A stretch of DNA of 64,000 nt from Methanocalculus natronophilus (GCF_038751955.1 NZ_JBCEXH010000006.1:1-64000), one strand, 5' to 3'. Counted from the stretch's first letter, positions 1-8,360 are shown. The notes: generated by a model not told the origin, from the letters alone. Made by a program: numbers and translations.

Positions 1-2
1 AC

Positions 3-47
3 GACCCTGAATTTCATCCCATCAAATCAGGAGGGGTGTTGTTTTGA
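3..47 (+). CDS. Possible 3' end of an upstream gene (partial)
   Basis: Frame 3 is open from the window edge to a TGA at 45-47 and encodes 14 residues (DPEFHPIKSGGVLF). The TGA shares its last base with an ATG at 47-49, a TGATG junction of the kind used for translational coupling throughout this window. A strong Shine-Dalgarno (GGAGGGG, 30-36) lies inside this tail. The product cannot be identified from so short a piece, and frame 1 is also open to position 60, so the assignment is tentative. Confidence 0.3.
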   Translation, partial: DPEFHPIKSGGVLF

Positions 48-118
48 TGGCCTCACGTGATGTCCTGACAAGAACAACCATGATTATCCAGGAGGATGAT
101 ACTATACGTGGGTTTTAC

Positions 119-1705
119 ATGAAGTTTAACGTCCTTGTCAGCGATCCGCTGGCAGAAGAAGGCATCTCAATACTCAGAGGATTCTGCAATGTTGATGAGA
201 AGAGCGGGCTCTCCGAAGACGAACTGGTTGCTATCATCGGTCAGTATGACGCGCTCATCGTGAGATCAGGAACAGAGGTTACCGCCAGGGTGATCGACGC
301 AGCACCGAAGATGAAATATATCGGGCGGGCAGGTGCAGGCGTGGATAACATCGATACCGATGCAGCCACCCGGAAAGGTATCATCGTCGCAAATGCTCCT
401 GAAGGCAATACGCTTGCTGCAACCGAACACACAATGGCAATGATACTCTCTCTTGCACGAAGAATCCCGTCTGCCAATGCATCCATGAAGAAAGGCGAAT
501 GGAAACGATCCGCCTTCATGGGTGTCGAGATGAACGAGAAGGTGATCGGTATCGTTGGCTTTGGCAGGATTGGCAGGGAAGTTGCCAAACGTGCCCAGTC
601 TTTTGATATGCGGGTTGTCGCATATGATCCCTTCATCACAGCCGAGCGGGGTGCGCAGTTTGGTGTGGAGATGATGAGTGTGGAGGATCTCTTCCGGGTT
701 GCCGATGTTATCACTGTCCATACCCCGCTCATCAAGGAGACGAAGCACCTGATTAATGAGAAGTCCATTGCGACAATGAAGGACGGTGTCCGGATTATCA
801 ACTGCGCCCGCGGAGGAATCATTGATGAGATGGCACTTGCCGAGGCTGTGAAGAGTGGAAAGGTTGCCGGTGCAGCACTTGATGTCTTTGAGGAGGAGCC
901 CCCGGCAAACTCGCCCCTGCTTGATCTGGATACAGTTATTGTCACCCCGCATCTTGGTGCAAGCACAGTCGAGGCGCAGAAGAATGTTGCCATCTCGATT
1001 GCACACCAGTGCATAGATGTGCTGAAAGGCGGGGCTGCGAAGTACGTGGTGAATGCACCGATGATCCCCCCAGATCTCCAGGATACCATTGAGCCGTATG
1101 CCCGCCTTGCCGAGAAGATGGGCAGGCTTGCCTCACAGGTGCTACCTGGCGCGATAACAAAAATTGATGTCACATATGCCGGTGACCTTGCAGAGATGGG
1201 GCAGAACCTGAAGTTTGTCACCCGGATGGCAATCAAGGGAATCCTTGATCCGATCCTCCAGATGCCGGTGAATATTGTCAATGCGGGATTCATCACCCGG
1301 GAGCGCGGGATTGCTGTTTCAGAGACAACTACCGAAGAGTCGCACGGGTTTAAGAACCAGATCTCCCTCACTGTCAGAACAAAGGATGGTTCCGAGACGA
1401 TTATCGGGTCGGTGTTTGGGAAGGACAGGATGCGGATTGTCGGAATCGGCTCCTTTACCATGGACCTTGTACCTGAAGGGTCAGTCGTCATAGCCTACCA
1501 TATCGACAGGCCGGGCGTCATCGGACCAGCAGCAACCGTGCTCGGGAAACATACCATCAATATCGCAGGAATGCAGGTTGGCAGGGTGAAAGCAGGTGAG
1601 GAAGCACTCATGGTTCTGAATGTTGATTCAGACGTCCCGGAGACGGTGATGGATGAGCTCCGCTCTGTTCCCGGGATCAACAGGGCAACCTTTGCCACCC
1701 TCTGA
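119..1705 (+). CDS. serA: D-3-phosphoglycerate dehydrogenase
   Basis: Catalyses NAD-dependent oxidation of 3-phosphoglycerate to 3-phosphohydroxypyruvate, the first step of serine synthesis in the cytoplasm. From the ATG at 119 the protein is 528 residues, the usual length of the long SerA form. The Rossmann motif GIVGFGRIGREV lies near residues 144-155. The catalytic Arg (NCARGGI), Glu (DVFEEEPP) and His (TPHLGAST) follow. An intervening domain and a C-terminal ACT domain, the serine-feedback module in this family, complete it. The start is uncertain. Family alignment favours MKFNVLVSDP at 119, but that ATG has no well-spaced ribosome site, whereas an in-frame ATG at 47 has GGAGGGG 10 bases upstream and a TGATG overlap with an upstream frame. 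The 24-residue extension from 47 looks unlike any SerA N-terminus I know. Confidence 0.93.
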   Translation: MKFNVLVSDPLAEEGISILRGFCNVDEKSGLSEDELVAIIGQYDALIVRSGTEVTARVIDAAPKMKYIGRAGAGVDNIDTDAATRKGIIVANAPEGNTLAATEHTMAMILSLARRIPSANASMKKGEWKRSAFMGVEMNEKVIGIVGFGRIGREVAKRAQSFDMRVVAYDPFITAERGAQFGVEMMSVEDLFRVADVITVHTPLIKETKHLINEKSIATMKDGVRIINCARGGIIDEMALAEAVKSGKVAGAALDVFEEEPPANSPLLDLDTVIVTPHLGASTVEAQKNVAISIAHQCIDVLKGGAAKYVVNAPMIPPDLQDTIEPYARLAEKMGRLASQVLPGAITKIDVTYAGDLAEMGQNLKFVTRMAIKGILDPILQMPVNIVNAGFITRERGIAVSETTTEESHGFKNQISLTVRTKDGSETIIGSVFGKDRMRIVGIGSFTMDLVPEGSVVIAYHIDRPGVIGPAATVLGKHTINIAGMQVGRVKAGEEALMVLNVDSDVPETVMDELRSVPGINRATFATL

Positions 1706-1749
1706 AGCCCCGGAAAAGCGAGGGGGTTTGGGGGGCAAAAACCAATTCT

Positions 1750-1756
1750 TTTATAC
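1750..1756 (+). promoter_or_regulatory. TATA box for tRNA-Val
   Basis: TTTATAC lies 34-41 bases before the first base of the tRNA-Val gene. This is a normal distance for an archaeal tRNA promoter with a short 5' leader. Assigned by sequence and position only. Confidence 0.45.
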
Positions 1757-1790
1757 TGCAAAAGCCAATATCGTAAGGTCGAAAACCGTG

Positions 1791-1864
1791 GGGCTCGTGG
1801 TCTAGCTGGTTATGACGTCGCCTTGACATGGCGGAGGTCCTGAGTTCGAATCTCAGCGAGCCCA
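1791..1864 (+). tRNA. tRNA-Val (anticodon GAC)
   Basis: A full cloverleaf can be folded by eye. The acceptor GGGCTCG pairs with CGAGCCC, the anticodon loop is TTGACAT with anticodon GAC (reads GUC and GUU), and the T-arm contains GTTCGAATC. The discriminator is A at 1864 and CCA is not encoded. No intron is present. A second tRNA-Val (CAC) lies at about 31.9 kb; their first 29 or so bases are nearly identical. Confidence 0.95.
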
Positions 1865-2009
1865 TCTTCTTTTTGCAATTAAGAGATAAATAATGATTAT
1901 TTAACATAAATATCACATATTCAGGATAGAATAGTAATTTCCAGCAGAGAATGTGCCTGAAAAATAAGCCGAAAAATATATCATCCCAAACATTATAAGC
2001 AACACGCTA

Positions 2010-2441
2010 ATGAAGACCATAAACAGCAGAGAACTGAGGGGAATTCTCGAGAACCATGAGCGCTGGACAAGCTCCGGCGGCAGAGAAGGAAAGCGTGCAT
2101 CCCTGATTAAGGCAGATCTTACTGGTGCAAACCTCATCGGCGCAAACCTTTCCTATGCCGATCTTATCGAGGCCAATCTCCAGCAGGCCGATCTCTCCGG
2201 AGCAAAACTCGGGAAGGCAAATCTCTATGGTGCCAACCTCTCAGGAGCGATCCTGACAAATGCGGATCTCTTTGGTGCCAATATCAGGAATGTGGAATGG
2301 AATAAGCCAATCCAGCCAGCCGGGTATGAGAGGCGGGAGCAGGTGCAGGTGCCGCAGCAGGCAACACCACCAGCTTCCCCGGATGAGACGCAGGATCCGG
2401 GCTTTTTCGGGAGGCTGAAGAAATTCTTCTCAGGGAGCTGA
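2010..2441 (+). CDS. Pentapeptide-repeat protein
   Basis: A 143-residue soluble protein. Residues about 30-96 consist of consecutive A(D/N)LxG/xAxL-type pentapeptides (KADLTGANLIGANLSYADLI and on), which form a right-handed quadrilateral beta-helix in this family. About 13 repeats are present, roughly three turns. The N-terminus (MKTINSRELRGILENHERW) resembles a leading helix. The C-terminus is Pro/Gln-rich and ends in FGRLKKFFSGS, a basic amphipathic tail that could contact membrane or a partner. Pentapeptide proteins range from gyrase-protecting DNA mimics to proteins of unknown role; nothing here decides between them. An AT-rich region with TATA-like stretches (about 1972-1998) precedes the ATG, and no clear ribosome site is seen. 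Confidence 0.85.
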   Translation: MKTINSRELRGILENHERWTSSGGREGKRASLIKADLTGANLIGANLSYADLIEANLQQADLSGAKLGKANLYGANLSGAILTNADLFGANIRNVEWNKPIQPAGYERREQVQVPQQATPPASPDETQDPGFFGRLKKFFSGS

Positions 2442-2514
2442 CTGCGACTGGTACCTGAGCCGGTTCCCCGGTATGCAGGGGTGGAGCAGCTGGCTTACCC
2501 TGCACCATCCATAT

Positions 2515-2523
2515 AAAAAAAAA
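2515..2523 (-). terminator. Oligo-U terminator after the FkbM-type gene
   Basis: An A9 run on the plus strand, read as U9 on the minus strand, begins 12 bases after the minus-strand stop codon. It lies between two convergent genes. U-tracts alone commonly terminate archaeal transcription. Confidence 0.5.
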
Positions 2524-2535
2524 GTGCCAGGTGGA

Positions 2536-3258
2536 TTACCTGTTTGCAACACGCGAGAGAGAATCAGAGCGCACTGCCGCTATAACCGCAGGTGATCTCG
2601 CACCGTTTCGCAGGTAAATAACGCCACACTGCTTTGACCGGCAGAGGAGTTTCTCAAGGTCGGCATCAGTCACCAGAATACCGTCATGGCCGCTTTTGTA
2701 GACAATCCGGTATCCCAGTTCGGCAAGCCGCCTGGAGACCCACATGGGATCTTCCTCAAAGAGGAAAGGATGTATCTCAACAATAATGACGCGTGGGCGG
2801 ATCTCAAGTGAAGAGAGAATGGCAACCTCGGATCCCTCACAATCCAGTTCAAGCACATCGCAGTCCGGGATCTCCTCCGGGCCAACCCGGGCAGCAGATC
2901 CAAAATCCCCACCATAGACATCGATATGAGGGCCGACGACTGCATGGTGGAGCGTGCAGGTTCGGGAGATGCCTTCCCTGACACAGGTCCGGACAAGCTG
3001 GCTGATTGCCCGGTCTCCACCCTCAAAGACCTGAACCGACCCGTTTGGACCGACCCGTTTTGCGGCGGCAACAGCTGTCACCCCATCACCACCACCAATG
3101 ATAACAACACGATCCCCGGATATCGTCAGCTGGTGATGGGCATGCACAATGCCCTTCTCAGAGATCCCGGGTTGTGAGACATAGCGGCAGACACCAAGGA
3201 AGAGATCCACAAAATCATTGTATTTATAAATCGTATGTGCTTCACGTATCAGACTCAT
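2536..3258 (-). CDS. FkbM-family SAM-dependent methyltransferase
   Basis: A 240-residue protein with the FkbM methyltransferase fold. The SAM-binding motif I is VVIIGGGDGVTAVAAAKRVGPNGSV near residues 51-75, followed by an acidic residue at the end of beta-2 (QVFEG). The FkbM hallmark CDVLELDCEGSEVAIL is near residues 134-149 and VIIVEIHPFLFEEDP near 157-171. FkbM proteins usually O-methylate sugars or polyketides. There are no sugar or natural-product genes beside this one, so the substrate is unknown. It stands alone, convergent with the pentapeptide gene. The ATG start is followed by an ordinary N-terminus; no signal peptide is visible. Confidence 0.82.
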   Translation of the reverse strand: MSLIREAHTIYKYNDFVDLFLGVCRYVSQPGISEKGIVHAHHQLTISGDRVVIIGGGDGVTAVAAAKRVGPNGSVQVFEGGDRAISQLVRTCVREGISRTCTLHHAVVGPHIDVYGGDFGSAARVGPEEIPDCDVLELDCEGSEVAILSSLEIRPRVIIVEIHPFLFEEDPMWVSRRLAELGYRIVYKSGHDGILVTDADLEKLLCRSKQCGVIYLRNGARSPAVIAAVRSDSLSRVANR

Positions 3259-3584
3259 ATTCTTCTCTCATCTCTCTTTTTTTGGATACATCTGAGATAT
3301 GTGTGCCTGGCTTCAGCGATTGCGTTGGAACAGCGTGGTACAGGCGGTGAAATCGGTTTTGACATACCAGTATATGACCACTGAGCGTATCTGCGTTTTG
3401 ATCGGCAGGATTGCTGACAAAAGATATCCGTCAGGGTACGCGAACCCTGCATACGCATTGCACCATCCGTTACCTTGATGTACCAAAAGGATAGAGAGAG
3501 GGATATGGAGGTGAAGGCCTGCTGTGCCTCCTCCAGACAGGCATACACCCATTTCCACAGGGTGTGACACAGGAGTGACAGAAG
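3259..3584. other. 326-base intergenic region, no gene seen
   Basis: This lies between the divergent FkbM-type and superoxide dismutase genes. Open frames here show no family resemblance and no start with a ribosome site. The right end carries GGAGTGA seven to eight bases before the sod ATG. Each gene presumably has its promoter here, but no TATA box stands out clearly. Confidence 0.5.
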
Positions 3585-4187
3585 ATGTCAGGAGAAACAA
3601 AATATACACTGCCGCCTCTGCCATATGCAGCAGATGCACTTGAGCCCCATATCTCAAAAGAACAGCTCACTATCCACCATGACAAACACCACATGGCATA
3701 TGTGAACGGGGCGAACGCCAATCTGGTCGCACTTGAAGAAGGGCGGAAACAGGGAGCGGATCTGAATATGAAAGCCGTCTTAAAGGATCTCTCCTGGAAC
3801 TTCGGCGGTCACTATCTCCACTCGCTCTTCTGGAGCAACCTTGCACCCGCAGGCGCCGGTGGCGGTGGAGAGCCGAAAGGAGCCGTTGCAGAAGAGATCA
3901 AGGCTGAGTTTGGCAGTTTCGACCGCTTTAAAAAGGAGTTTACGCAGGCAGCAGCTACTGTTGAAGGATCTGGCTGGGCTGCACTGACCAGGTGCCCCCT
4001 CACCCGGCGCCTCCAGATCATGCAGATAGAGAAGCACAACACCAATGTCTTCCCATCCTGCCCGGTTCTGCTGGTGCTCGATCTCTTCGAGCATGCATAC
4101 TATCTTGATTACAAAAATGACCGTGCCGCATTCATTCAGGCCTTCTGGAACATCGTCAACTGGGACGAGGTGAACAGGAGGATCTAA
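3585..4187 (+). CDS. Superoxide dismutase (Fe/Mn type)
   Basis: Converts superoxide to hydrogen peroxide and oxygen in the cytoplasm, protecting oxygen-sensitive metalloenzymes. The 200-residue length is typical. The first metal histidine lies in the [12 protein letters not shown] segment near residues 31-42 and the second in [13 protein letters not shown] near 71-83. The Asp and the last His are in [15 protein letters not shown] near 164-178. Fe versus Mn cannot be decided safely by eye. The start ATG follows a good ribosome site (GGAGTGA). The stop is immediately followed by a C9-T6 tract, so the gene is probably monocistronic. The next reading frame downstream is a truncated FKBP remnant. 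Confidence 0.95.
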   Translation: MSGETKYTLPPLPYAADALEPHISKEQLTIHHDKHHMAYVNGANANLVALEEGRKQGADLNMKAVLKDLSWNFGGHYLHSLFWSNLAPAGAGGGGEPKGAVAEEIKAEFGSFDRFKKEFTQAAATVEGSGWAALTRCPLTRRLQIMQIEKHNTNVFPSCPVLLVLDLFEHAYYLDYKNDRAAFIQAFWNIVNWDEVNRRI

Positions 4188-4202
4188 CCCCCCCCCTTTT
4201 TT
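4188..4202 (+). terminator. C9-T6 tract, terminator after sod
   Basis: Nine C residues followed by six T residues begin directly after the TAA of the superoxide dismutase gene. The T-tract fits an archaeal intrinsic terminator. The preceding C homopolymer is unusual and also marks the boundary of the truncated FKBP remnant. Confidence 0.45.
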
Positions 4203-4208
4203 CTCTGA

Positions 4209-4472
4209 CATGCTCTGCGAGGGATGAGTGTTGGTGAAGAAAAAACAGTCACAATCCCGTCTGAAGAGGCATACGGGTCATGGGATGAAGAGAGGGTGCT
4301 TGTACTCCCCCGTGACATGGTGCCAGACGAGGTTGCAGTCGTTGGACAGTCTCTCTACCAGCCACAGGGAGTTGTCATTTCCGTTGATGACGAAGCAGTT
4401 GTTATCGACCAGAACCACCACCTGGCAGGCGAAGATCTGACCTTCACCATAACACTTGTTGAGATCCTCTGA
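4209..4472 (+). pseudogene. 5'-truncated FKBP-type (SlyD-like) peptidyl-prolyl isomerase remnant
   Basis: The frame opens after a TGA at 4206-4208 and reads HALRGMSVGEEKTV, then through AYGSWDEERVLVLPRD and DQNHHLAGEDLTFTITLVEIL to a TGA. This matches the second half of archaeal FKBP17/SlyD proteins, from about residue 70, including the insert-in-flap tail and the terminal NHxLAGxDLxFxI strand. The first about 65-70 residues, which carry most of the isomerase pocket (the YTG and VFD segments), are absent. Upstream sequence is the sod terminator. An ATG at 4224 could start an 82-residue peptide, but GAGGG abuts it with no usable spacing. I read it as a deletion relic; expression of a short peptide cannot be excluded. 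Confidence 0.7.
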
Positions 4473-4486
4473 ATTCCGCCCCCCAC

Positions 4487-4492
4487 TTTTTT
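4487..4492 (+). terminator. T6 tract after the FKBP remnant
   Basis: A pyrimidine-rich stretch with C6 and T6 lies 14 bases after the stop of the FKBP remnant. It may be the original terminator of the ancestral intact FKBP gene. Confidence 0.35.
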
Positions 4493-4562
4493 GTTCCAGC
4501 TGATCTGGAACCAGAAGAACCATATCCACTCACGTGCAGTAACTATGACAGAGGGATTACCT

Positions 4563-5102
4563 ATGGACAAAATAATAGAAGACGGCTTTACCCGACTCAC
4601 CGAGACAATAAAGGAGCTGGATACAAAAGCCGATGAACTTGATGCAGCAATCAGATCAGATCTCGCCGGGCTTCTTGAAAGGATGGCAGCAAAGGCAACA
4701 CCGCTTGTTGGAAAAATTGGAAACGAGCTCCTTGATAAGAGCAAACAGGATGCAAAAGGCGACCTGTACGATTCCCGCCACTATGAGATGAAGATGATTC
4801 TCCTTGGGCGTTCTGACGAACCGGCAGCATACAGGCCGGATGATATGATGAAGAAAGTCAGCAGGCAGTTCTGCATCCTCAGGGAAGACGGTGTCATTGC
4901 GGAGCTGATGTACTCTGATGATGGATTTATCATCGACAGCTACATCAACCCGCTGACCCCTGAAGAGGCAATCGATCTCTATGGCCCGGGAGTCATCTTC
5001 ATGCTCTACCGCGCACTGCTGGAGTATGGGAATCTGGAAGAGGAGTTGGTACAGGCACTCGAAAAGACGCTCTCTTTTATCCAGCAAGAAAAAGAGGCGT
5101 GA
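4563..5102 (+). CDS. Conserved-looking hypothetical protein with N-terminal coiled coil
   Basis: A 179-residue soluble protein that I cannot assign to a named family. The start is taken at the ATG at 4563 because GAGGG lies eight bases upstream; an in-frame ATG at 4545 would add MTEGLP. Residues 1-45 (IEDGFTRLTETIKELDTKADEL and on) form a probable amphipathic or coiled-coil helix. The C-terminal half, from about residue 80, is a mixed alpha/beta domain containing FCILREDGVIAELMYSDDGFII and ending in a long helix. No Cys clusters, signal peptide or membrane segments are seen. It is convergent with the next gene, with paired T7 tracts between them. Confidence 0.75.
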   Translation: MDKIIEDGFTRLTETIKELDTKADELDAAIRSDLAGLLERMAAKATPLVGKIGNELLDKSKQDAKGDLYDSRHYEMKMILLGRSDEPAAYRPDDMMKKVSRQFCILREDGVIAELMYSDDGFIIDSYINPLTPEEAIDLYGPGVIFMLYRALLEYGNLEEELVQALEKTLSFIQQEKEA

Positions 5103-5119
5103 ATTTTTTTATTTTTTTA
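5103..5119. terminator. T-tract terminator between convergent genes
   Basis: Two T7 tracts separated by one A follow the plus-strand stop within two bases. The stop of the minus-strand gene is at 5125. The T-tracts would terminate the plus-strand gene; on the minus strand they are A-tracts, so the minus-strand gene is not clearly served. Confidence 0.45.
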
Positions 5120-5124
5120 TACAT

Positions 5125-5586
5125 CTATTTTCCCCAGCCAAAGAGCGGGATCATTGGTTTAAGTGGATCATAGGCCTCACCATCAAGTGAGGAGAGAGGA
5201 TAGGAGTGCGTTATAGGCTGGCTGCTTGTTCCATCTGAGTACTGGGCAACTGCTTTTGCCTTTTCCAGCATTTTATCGAGAGTATAGACATATTCTTCGT
5301 CAGGCGCGAGTTCCCGTACCTCAAACTCAATATCATGCGGAACAAGCGCCACCTGAATTGCTTTTGCAGGAGCGGTGCCGACATTTCTAACAATAACCGA
5401 CTTTGCATCCTCTGCCAGCGAACAGACCACGTGCGGCTGGGATGCTGAATCATGCATAATCCAGAGTGACATATACAGAACACCGACCAGGACTATGGCA
5501 AAGAACGAGAGATAAAGGTCAATAAAGGCAAGCCCGATACAGGCTATTGCCCCTCCCACAATAAGAAGACGTTGCCGCGAATCCAT
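5125..5586 (-). CDS. Small membrane-anchored hypothetical protein
   Basis: A 153-residue protein. Residues about 7-45 hold two closely spaced hydrophobic segments (LLIVGGAIACIGLAFIDLYL and FFAIVLVGVLYMSLWIM), a hairpin or double anchor. The remaining about 100 residues are hydrophilic and beta-rich. The pattern VIVRNVGTAPAKAIQVAL resembles the extracellular beta-sandwich of CARDB-like domains, which contain NxGxxxAxxVxV strands. Function is unknown. It stands alone between the convergent hypothetical gene and tRNA-Ile. Confidence 0.75.
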   Translation of the reverse strand: MDSRQRLLIVGGAIACIGLAFIDLYLSFFAIVLVGVLYMSLWIMHDSASQPHVVCSLAEDAKSVIVRNVGTAPAKAIQVALVPHDIEFEVRELAPDEEYVYTLDKMLEKAKAVAQYSDGTSSQPITHSYPLSSLDGEAYDPLKPMIPLFGWGK

Positions 5587-5650
5587 AGTGGTATTCTCTA
5601 TCCAGAGAATATAAGCAATGTGGAATACTTTTTCTGTTGAAAAACAGGAG

Positions 5651-5724
5651 TGGGCCCGATGCGATTCGAACGCATGACCTCTCGGTTATCAGCCGAGCGC
5701 ACCACCGGGCTATGCTACGGGCCC
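5651..5724 (-). tRNA. tRNA-Ile (anticodon GAT)
   Basis: On the minus strand GGGCCCG pairs with CGGGCCC in the acceptor. The anticodon stem CTCGG/CCGAG closes the loop CTGATAA with anticodon GAT. The T-arm contains GTTCGAATC, the discriminator is A, and CCA is not encoded. A TATAAA-type box lies at about 5757-5763, roughly 35 bases upstream of the 5' end. No intron is visible. Confidence 0.95.
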
Positions 5725-5899
5725 AAATATTACCTTAATACATTCTCATTTGCTGCATTTATAGCTTGCCAATGAACCCCGAATCCAGCACCCCCGATCC
5801 GGGCAGTAAAAGATCCCGGAGTATCCATGGATTGTACTACCATTTTGTTATTTATGGTCAGAAGACGAGATAGTGAGCATACACGTGCCGGAGGATTTG

Positions 5900-7669
5900 A
5901 TGAAGAGACGATATCTCCTTGGAAATATGGCAATAGCACATGCATGCAGAGAAGCAGGCGTTGATTTTGTCTGTGGATACCCCGGAACTCCCTCATCAGA
6001 GATCATTGACACACTGAGGCAGGTGCAGAACCCCGGTTTCCATCTCGAATGGTCGATTAATGAGAAGATTGCATATGAAAATGCACTCGGTGCTGCATGG
6101 TGCGGCTGCCGCGCACTTGTCACCATGAAACATGTTGGTGTCAATGTCGCAGCTGATCCCCTCATGACAAGCAGCTATACCGGAGTCACCGGCGGGTTTG
6201 TTCTTCTTGCAGCAGACGATCCATTCGCCCACAGTTCCCAGAACGAACAGGACTCACGGATATATGCCTCTTTTGCCGGAATACCATGTATCGATCCATC
6301 CGGAATCCAGGAAGCCCATGATGCAATTACCGATGCGTTTGAACTTTCAGAAGAGTTCGGGCTGCCGGTAATGGTGCGTCCCACCACACGGATCTGTCAC
6401 AGCAAGGCGGATGTTCTCCTTGGAGAACTCTCAGAGACGCGGAGAACGGGATCATTCACCAAAAACCCAAAACAGTATGTCGTTATTCCGGCACACACCC
6501 GCATTCTCCACCGTGAGCTGATCGAAAAACAACCCGGAATCATAAAGCGGCTTGGAGAGTGTAATTTCAATACCGCAGAGATCAGGGGGGAGAAGGCGGT
6601 GATTGCTGGTGGAATATCCGCAGCATATGCACGTGAAACTGTCCCGGAGGATATTTCACTTGCAACCATAGCCGCCTACCCGATAGACGAGGAGTGGCTC
6701 TCTGACTTTGTATCCCGGCACACCGAGATCCTGGTTATTGAGGAGATGATGCCGGTCATCGAGAGCGCAGTCAGGGAAGCAGCCTCAAACCAGAAAATCT
6801 ACGGGAAGAAGAACGGATACCTCCCCTATGATGGTGAGTTTTCACCTGCCACAGTCGCAAAAGCCCTTGCCGCGTGCGGCTTTATTGAGGAAAACCCCTA
6901 CCTGGCCGTGCAGCCAGCAGAAAACCTCCCCATAAGGCCACCGATCATGTGTGCAGGCTGTATGCACCGCTCCACATTTTTTGCGATGAAGAAGGTCTTC
7001 AAAGACGGTATCTTCCCAAGCGACATCGGGTGCTATACCCTTGGCCTGCAGCTTGGCGCAGTCGATACCACCATCTGCATGGGAGCAGCCATCACGGTTG
7101 CAAGCGGTATCAACCTCTCCGGGGAGAGCCGGGATGTGGTCTGCACCATCGGAGACTCCACGTTCCTCCATACAGGCGTCCCAGGACTCATCAATGCGGT
7201 CTATAATGGATCGGATATTGTTGTTATTATCCTGGACAACCGGATCACCGCGATGACGGGCCACCAGCCCAACCCAAATACCGGCCAGACCGCATGCGGT
7301 ACACAGAGCCCGCCTCTCTCACTTGAGGCACTCTGCCGCTCCTGTGGCGTCTCTGTTGTTGAAACGGTTGACCCCTATGATCTCACCAATCTGCTTGAGA
7401 CGATGAAGAAGGTCAAGGCCGGGCGTGGTGTCCGGGTGGTCATCGCCCGCCAGCCATGCGTCATTGTTTCAAAGCGGGAGGGTGTGAAGCGGCGGCGGTA
7501 TATGGTTGAGGAAGAGACCTGCACCAGCTGCCGGCTCTGCGTCAGGTACGGGTGTCCCGCAATCGAGTACCATGAGGAGAAGGCATCAGTCAATGATCTC
7601 TGCATGGGATGCGGCGTCTGTGCAGACATCTGTCCTGAAGGTGCAATCAGGCAGGAGGTGAAGAGATGA
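5900..7669 (+). CDS. iorA: Indolepyruvate ferredoxin oxidoreductase, alpha subunit
   Basis: Catalyses, with IorB, CoA-dependent oxidative decarboxylation of aryl pyruvates from aromatic amino acids. It reduces ferredoxin, or runs in the reverse, biosynthetic direction in methanogens. The protein is 589 residues from the ATG at 5900, which follows GGAGG with good spacing; an upstream start at 5873 is less likely. The N-terminal pyruvate-oxidoreductase-like domain has GYPGTPSSEIID. The thiamine diphosphate domain contains CTIGDSTFLHTGVPGLINAVYNG near residues 410-432. The C-terminus carries two ferredoxin-type clusters, CTSCRLCVRYGCP and CMGCGVCADICPEGAI. It overlaps iorB by four bases (ATGA), so the two are translated together. 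Confidence 0.96.
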   Translation: MKRRYLLGNMAIAHACREAGVDFVCGYPGTPSSEIIDTLRQVQNPGFHLEWSINEKIAYENALGAAWCGCRALVTMKHVGVNVAADPLMTSSYTGVTGGFVLLAADDPFAHSSQNEQDSRIYASFAGIPCIDPSGIQEAHDAITDAFELSEEFGLPVMVRPTTRICHSKADVLLGELSETRRTGSFTKNPKQYVVIPAHTRILHRELIEKQPGIIKRLGECNFNTAEIRGEKAVIAGGISAAYARETVPEDISLATIAAYPIDEEWLSDFVSRHTEILVIEEMMPVIESAVREAASNQKIYGKKNGYLPYDGEFSPATVAKALAACGFIEENPYLAVQPAENLPIRPPIMCAGCMHRSTFFAMKKVFKDGIFPSDIGCYTLGLQLGAVDTTICMGAAITVASGINLSGESRDVVCTIGDSTFLHTGVPGLINAVYNGSDIVVIILDNRITAMTGHQPNPNTGQTACGTQSPPLSLEALCRSCGVSVVETVDPYDLTNLLETMKKVKAGRGVRVVIARQPCVIVSKREGVKRRRYMVEEETCTSCRLCVRYGCPAIEYHEEKASVNDLCMGCGVCADICPEGAIRQEVKR

Positions 7670-8247
7670 ATCCGGGTTTTGATATCATGATCGTCGGTAT
7701 CGGCGGGCAGGGAACCATCCTCGCCTCAAACGTGCTCGGCGAGGCATGCCTGATCGAGGGGAGAAGCGTCCGTGGAGCAGAAACGCATGGTATGGCACAG
7801 CGGGGAGGATCTGTCGAGAGCCAGATCAGGATCGGCGGCATACACGGGCCCCTCATCGTCCCGGGTACTGCTGACCTCTTAATTGCCTTTGATCTCCTTG
7901 AAGCGGTCAGGTACCGGCATTTCCTCAAGCCCGGCAGGAAGATGATCGTCAACAGCCAGCTCGTGCTCCCGACATCTGCCTTTACATCTGAACAGGCAAT
8001 CCTGACGGCAGCAGATATCACAGACATGCTCAGCGGCCCTGAAACAACCATCGTCGATGCAACCGCCATCGCAACCGCTGCAGGCAGTCCTCTTGCCGCA
8101 AATATCGCACTTCTCGGCGCAGCCTCACATGCAATACCCCTTGACACAGAATCGCTTCTGGAAGGCGTCAGGCGGTGCGTACCGCAGAAGACCATTGCCA
8201 TCAATGAGCAGGCATTCCTTGATGGAAGAGCTGTGCTGCAGCCCTGA
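7666..8247 (+). CDS. iorB: Indolepyruvate ferredoxin oxidoreductase, beta subunit
   Basis: The gamma-type partner of IorA (193 residues). The N-terminus GFDIMIVGIGGQGTILASNVLGEA is the characteristic Gly-rich strand-loop of this subunit, followed by RGAETHGMAQRGGSVESQIRIG. It is the smaller domain that completes the active site of the heteromer and carries no Fe-S cluster of its own. The ATG overlaps the iorA stop. Transcription probably ends at the T-rich stretch around 8269-8275, before the oppositely oriented tRNA-Ala. Confidence 0.95.
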   Translation: MNPGFDIMIVGIGGQGTILASNVLGEACLIEGRSVRGAETHGMAQRGGSVESQIRIGGIHGPLIVPGTADLLIAFDLLEAVRYRHFLKPGRKMIVNSQLVLPTSAFTSEQAILTAADITDMLSGPETTIVDATAIATAAGSPLAANIALLGAASHAIPLDTESLLEGVRRCVPQKTIAINEQAFLDGRAVLQP

Positions 8248-8360
8248 AGAAGAGAGCCATTCCATCCTTTTTTTGAGAGAGCCGGAACCCGGGATGTCGG
8301 GAGATGGTGTTCTGGCGTCAATGAGTGAAAATAAGCTGGGTTCTATCGTATAGCAATCCA

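Noticed and set aside
96-122. Eight-codon ORF in the serA leader ending in TGA that overlaps the ATG at 119.
   Set aside because: GGAGG directly abuts its ATG with no spacing, so translation is unlikely; kept only as part of the serA start question.
241-1491. Long minus-strand open frame of 416 codons opposite serA.
   Set aside because: It lies wholly antisense to a clear SerA coding frame, has no family resemblance and is typical of a shadow frame produced by codon bias.
1791-1864. tRNA-Val genes as integration sites for a mobile element (two similar tRNA 5' halves at 1.8 and 31.9 kb).
   Set aside because: The copies have different anticodons and 3' halves, are in opposite orientation, and no integrase or phage gene lies between them.
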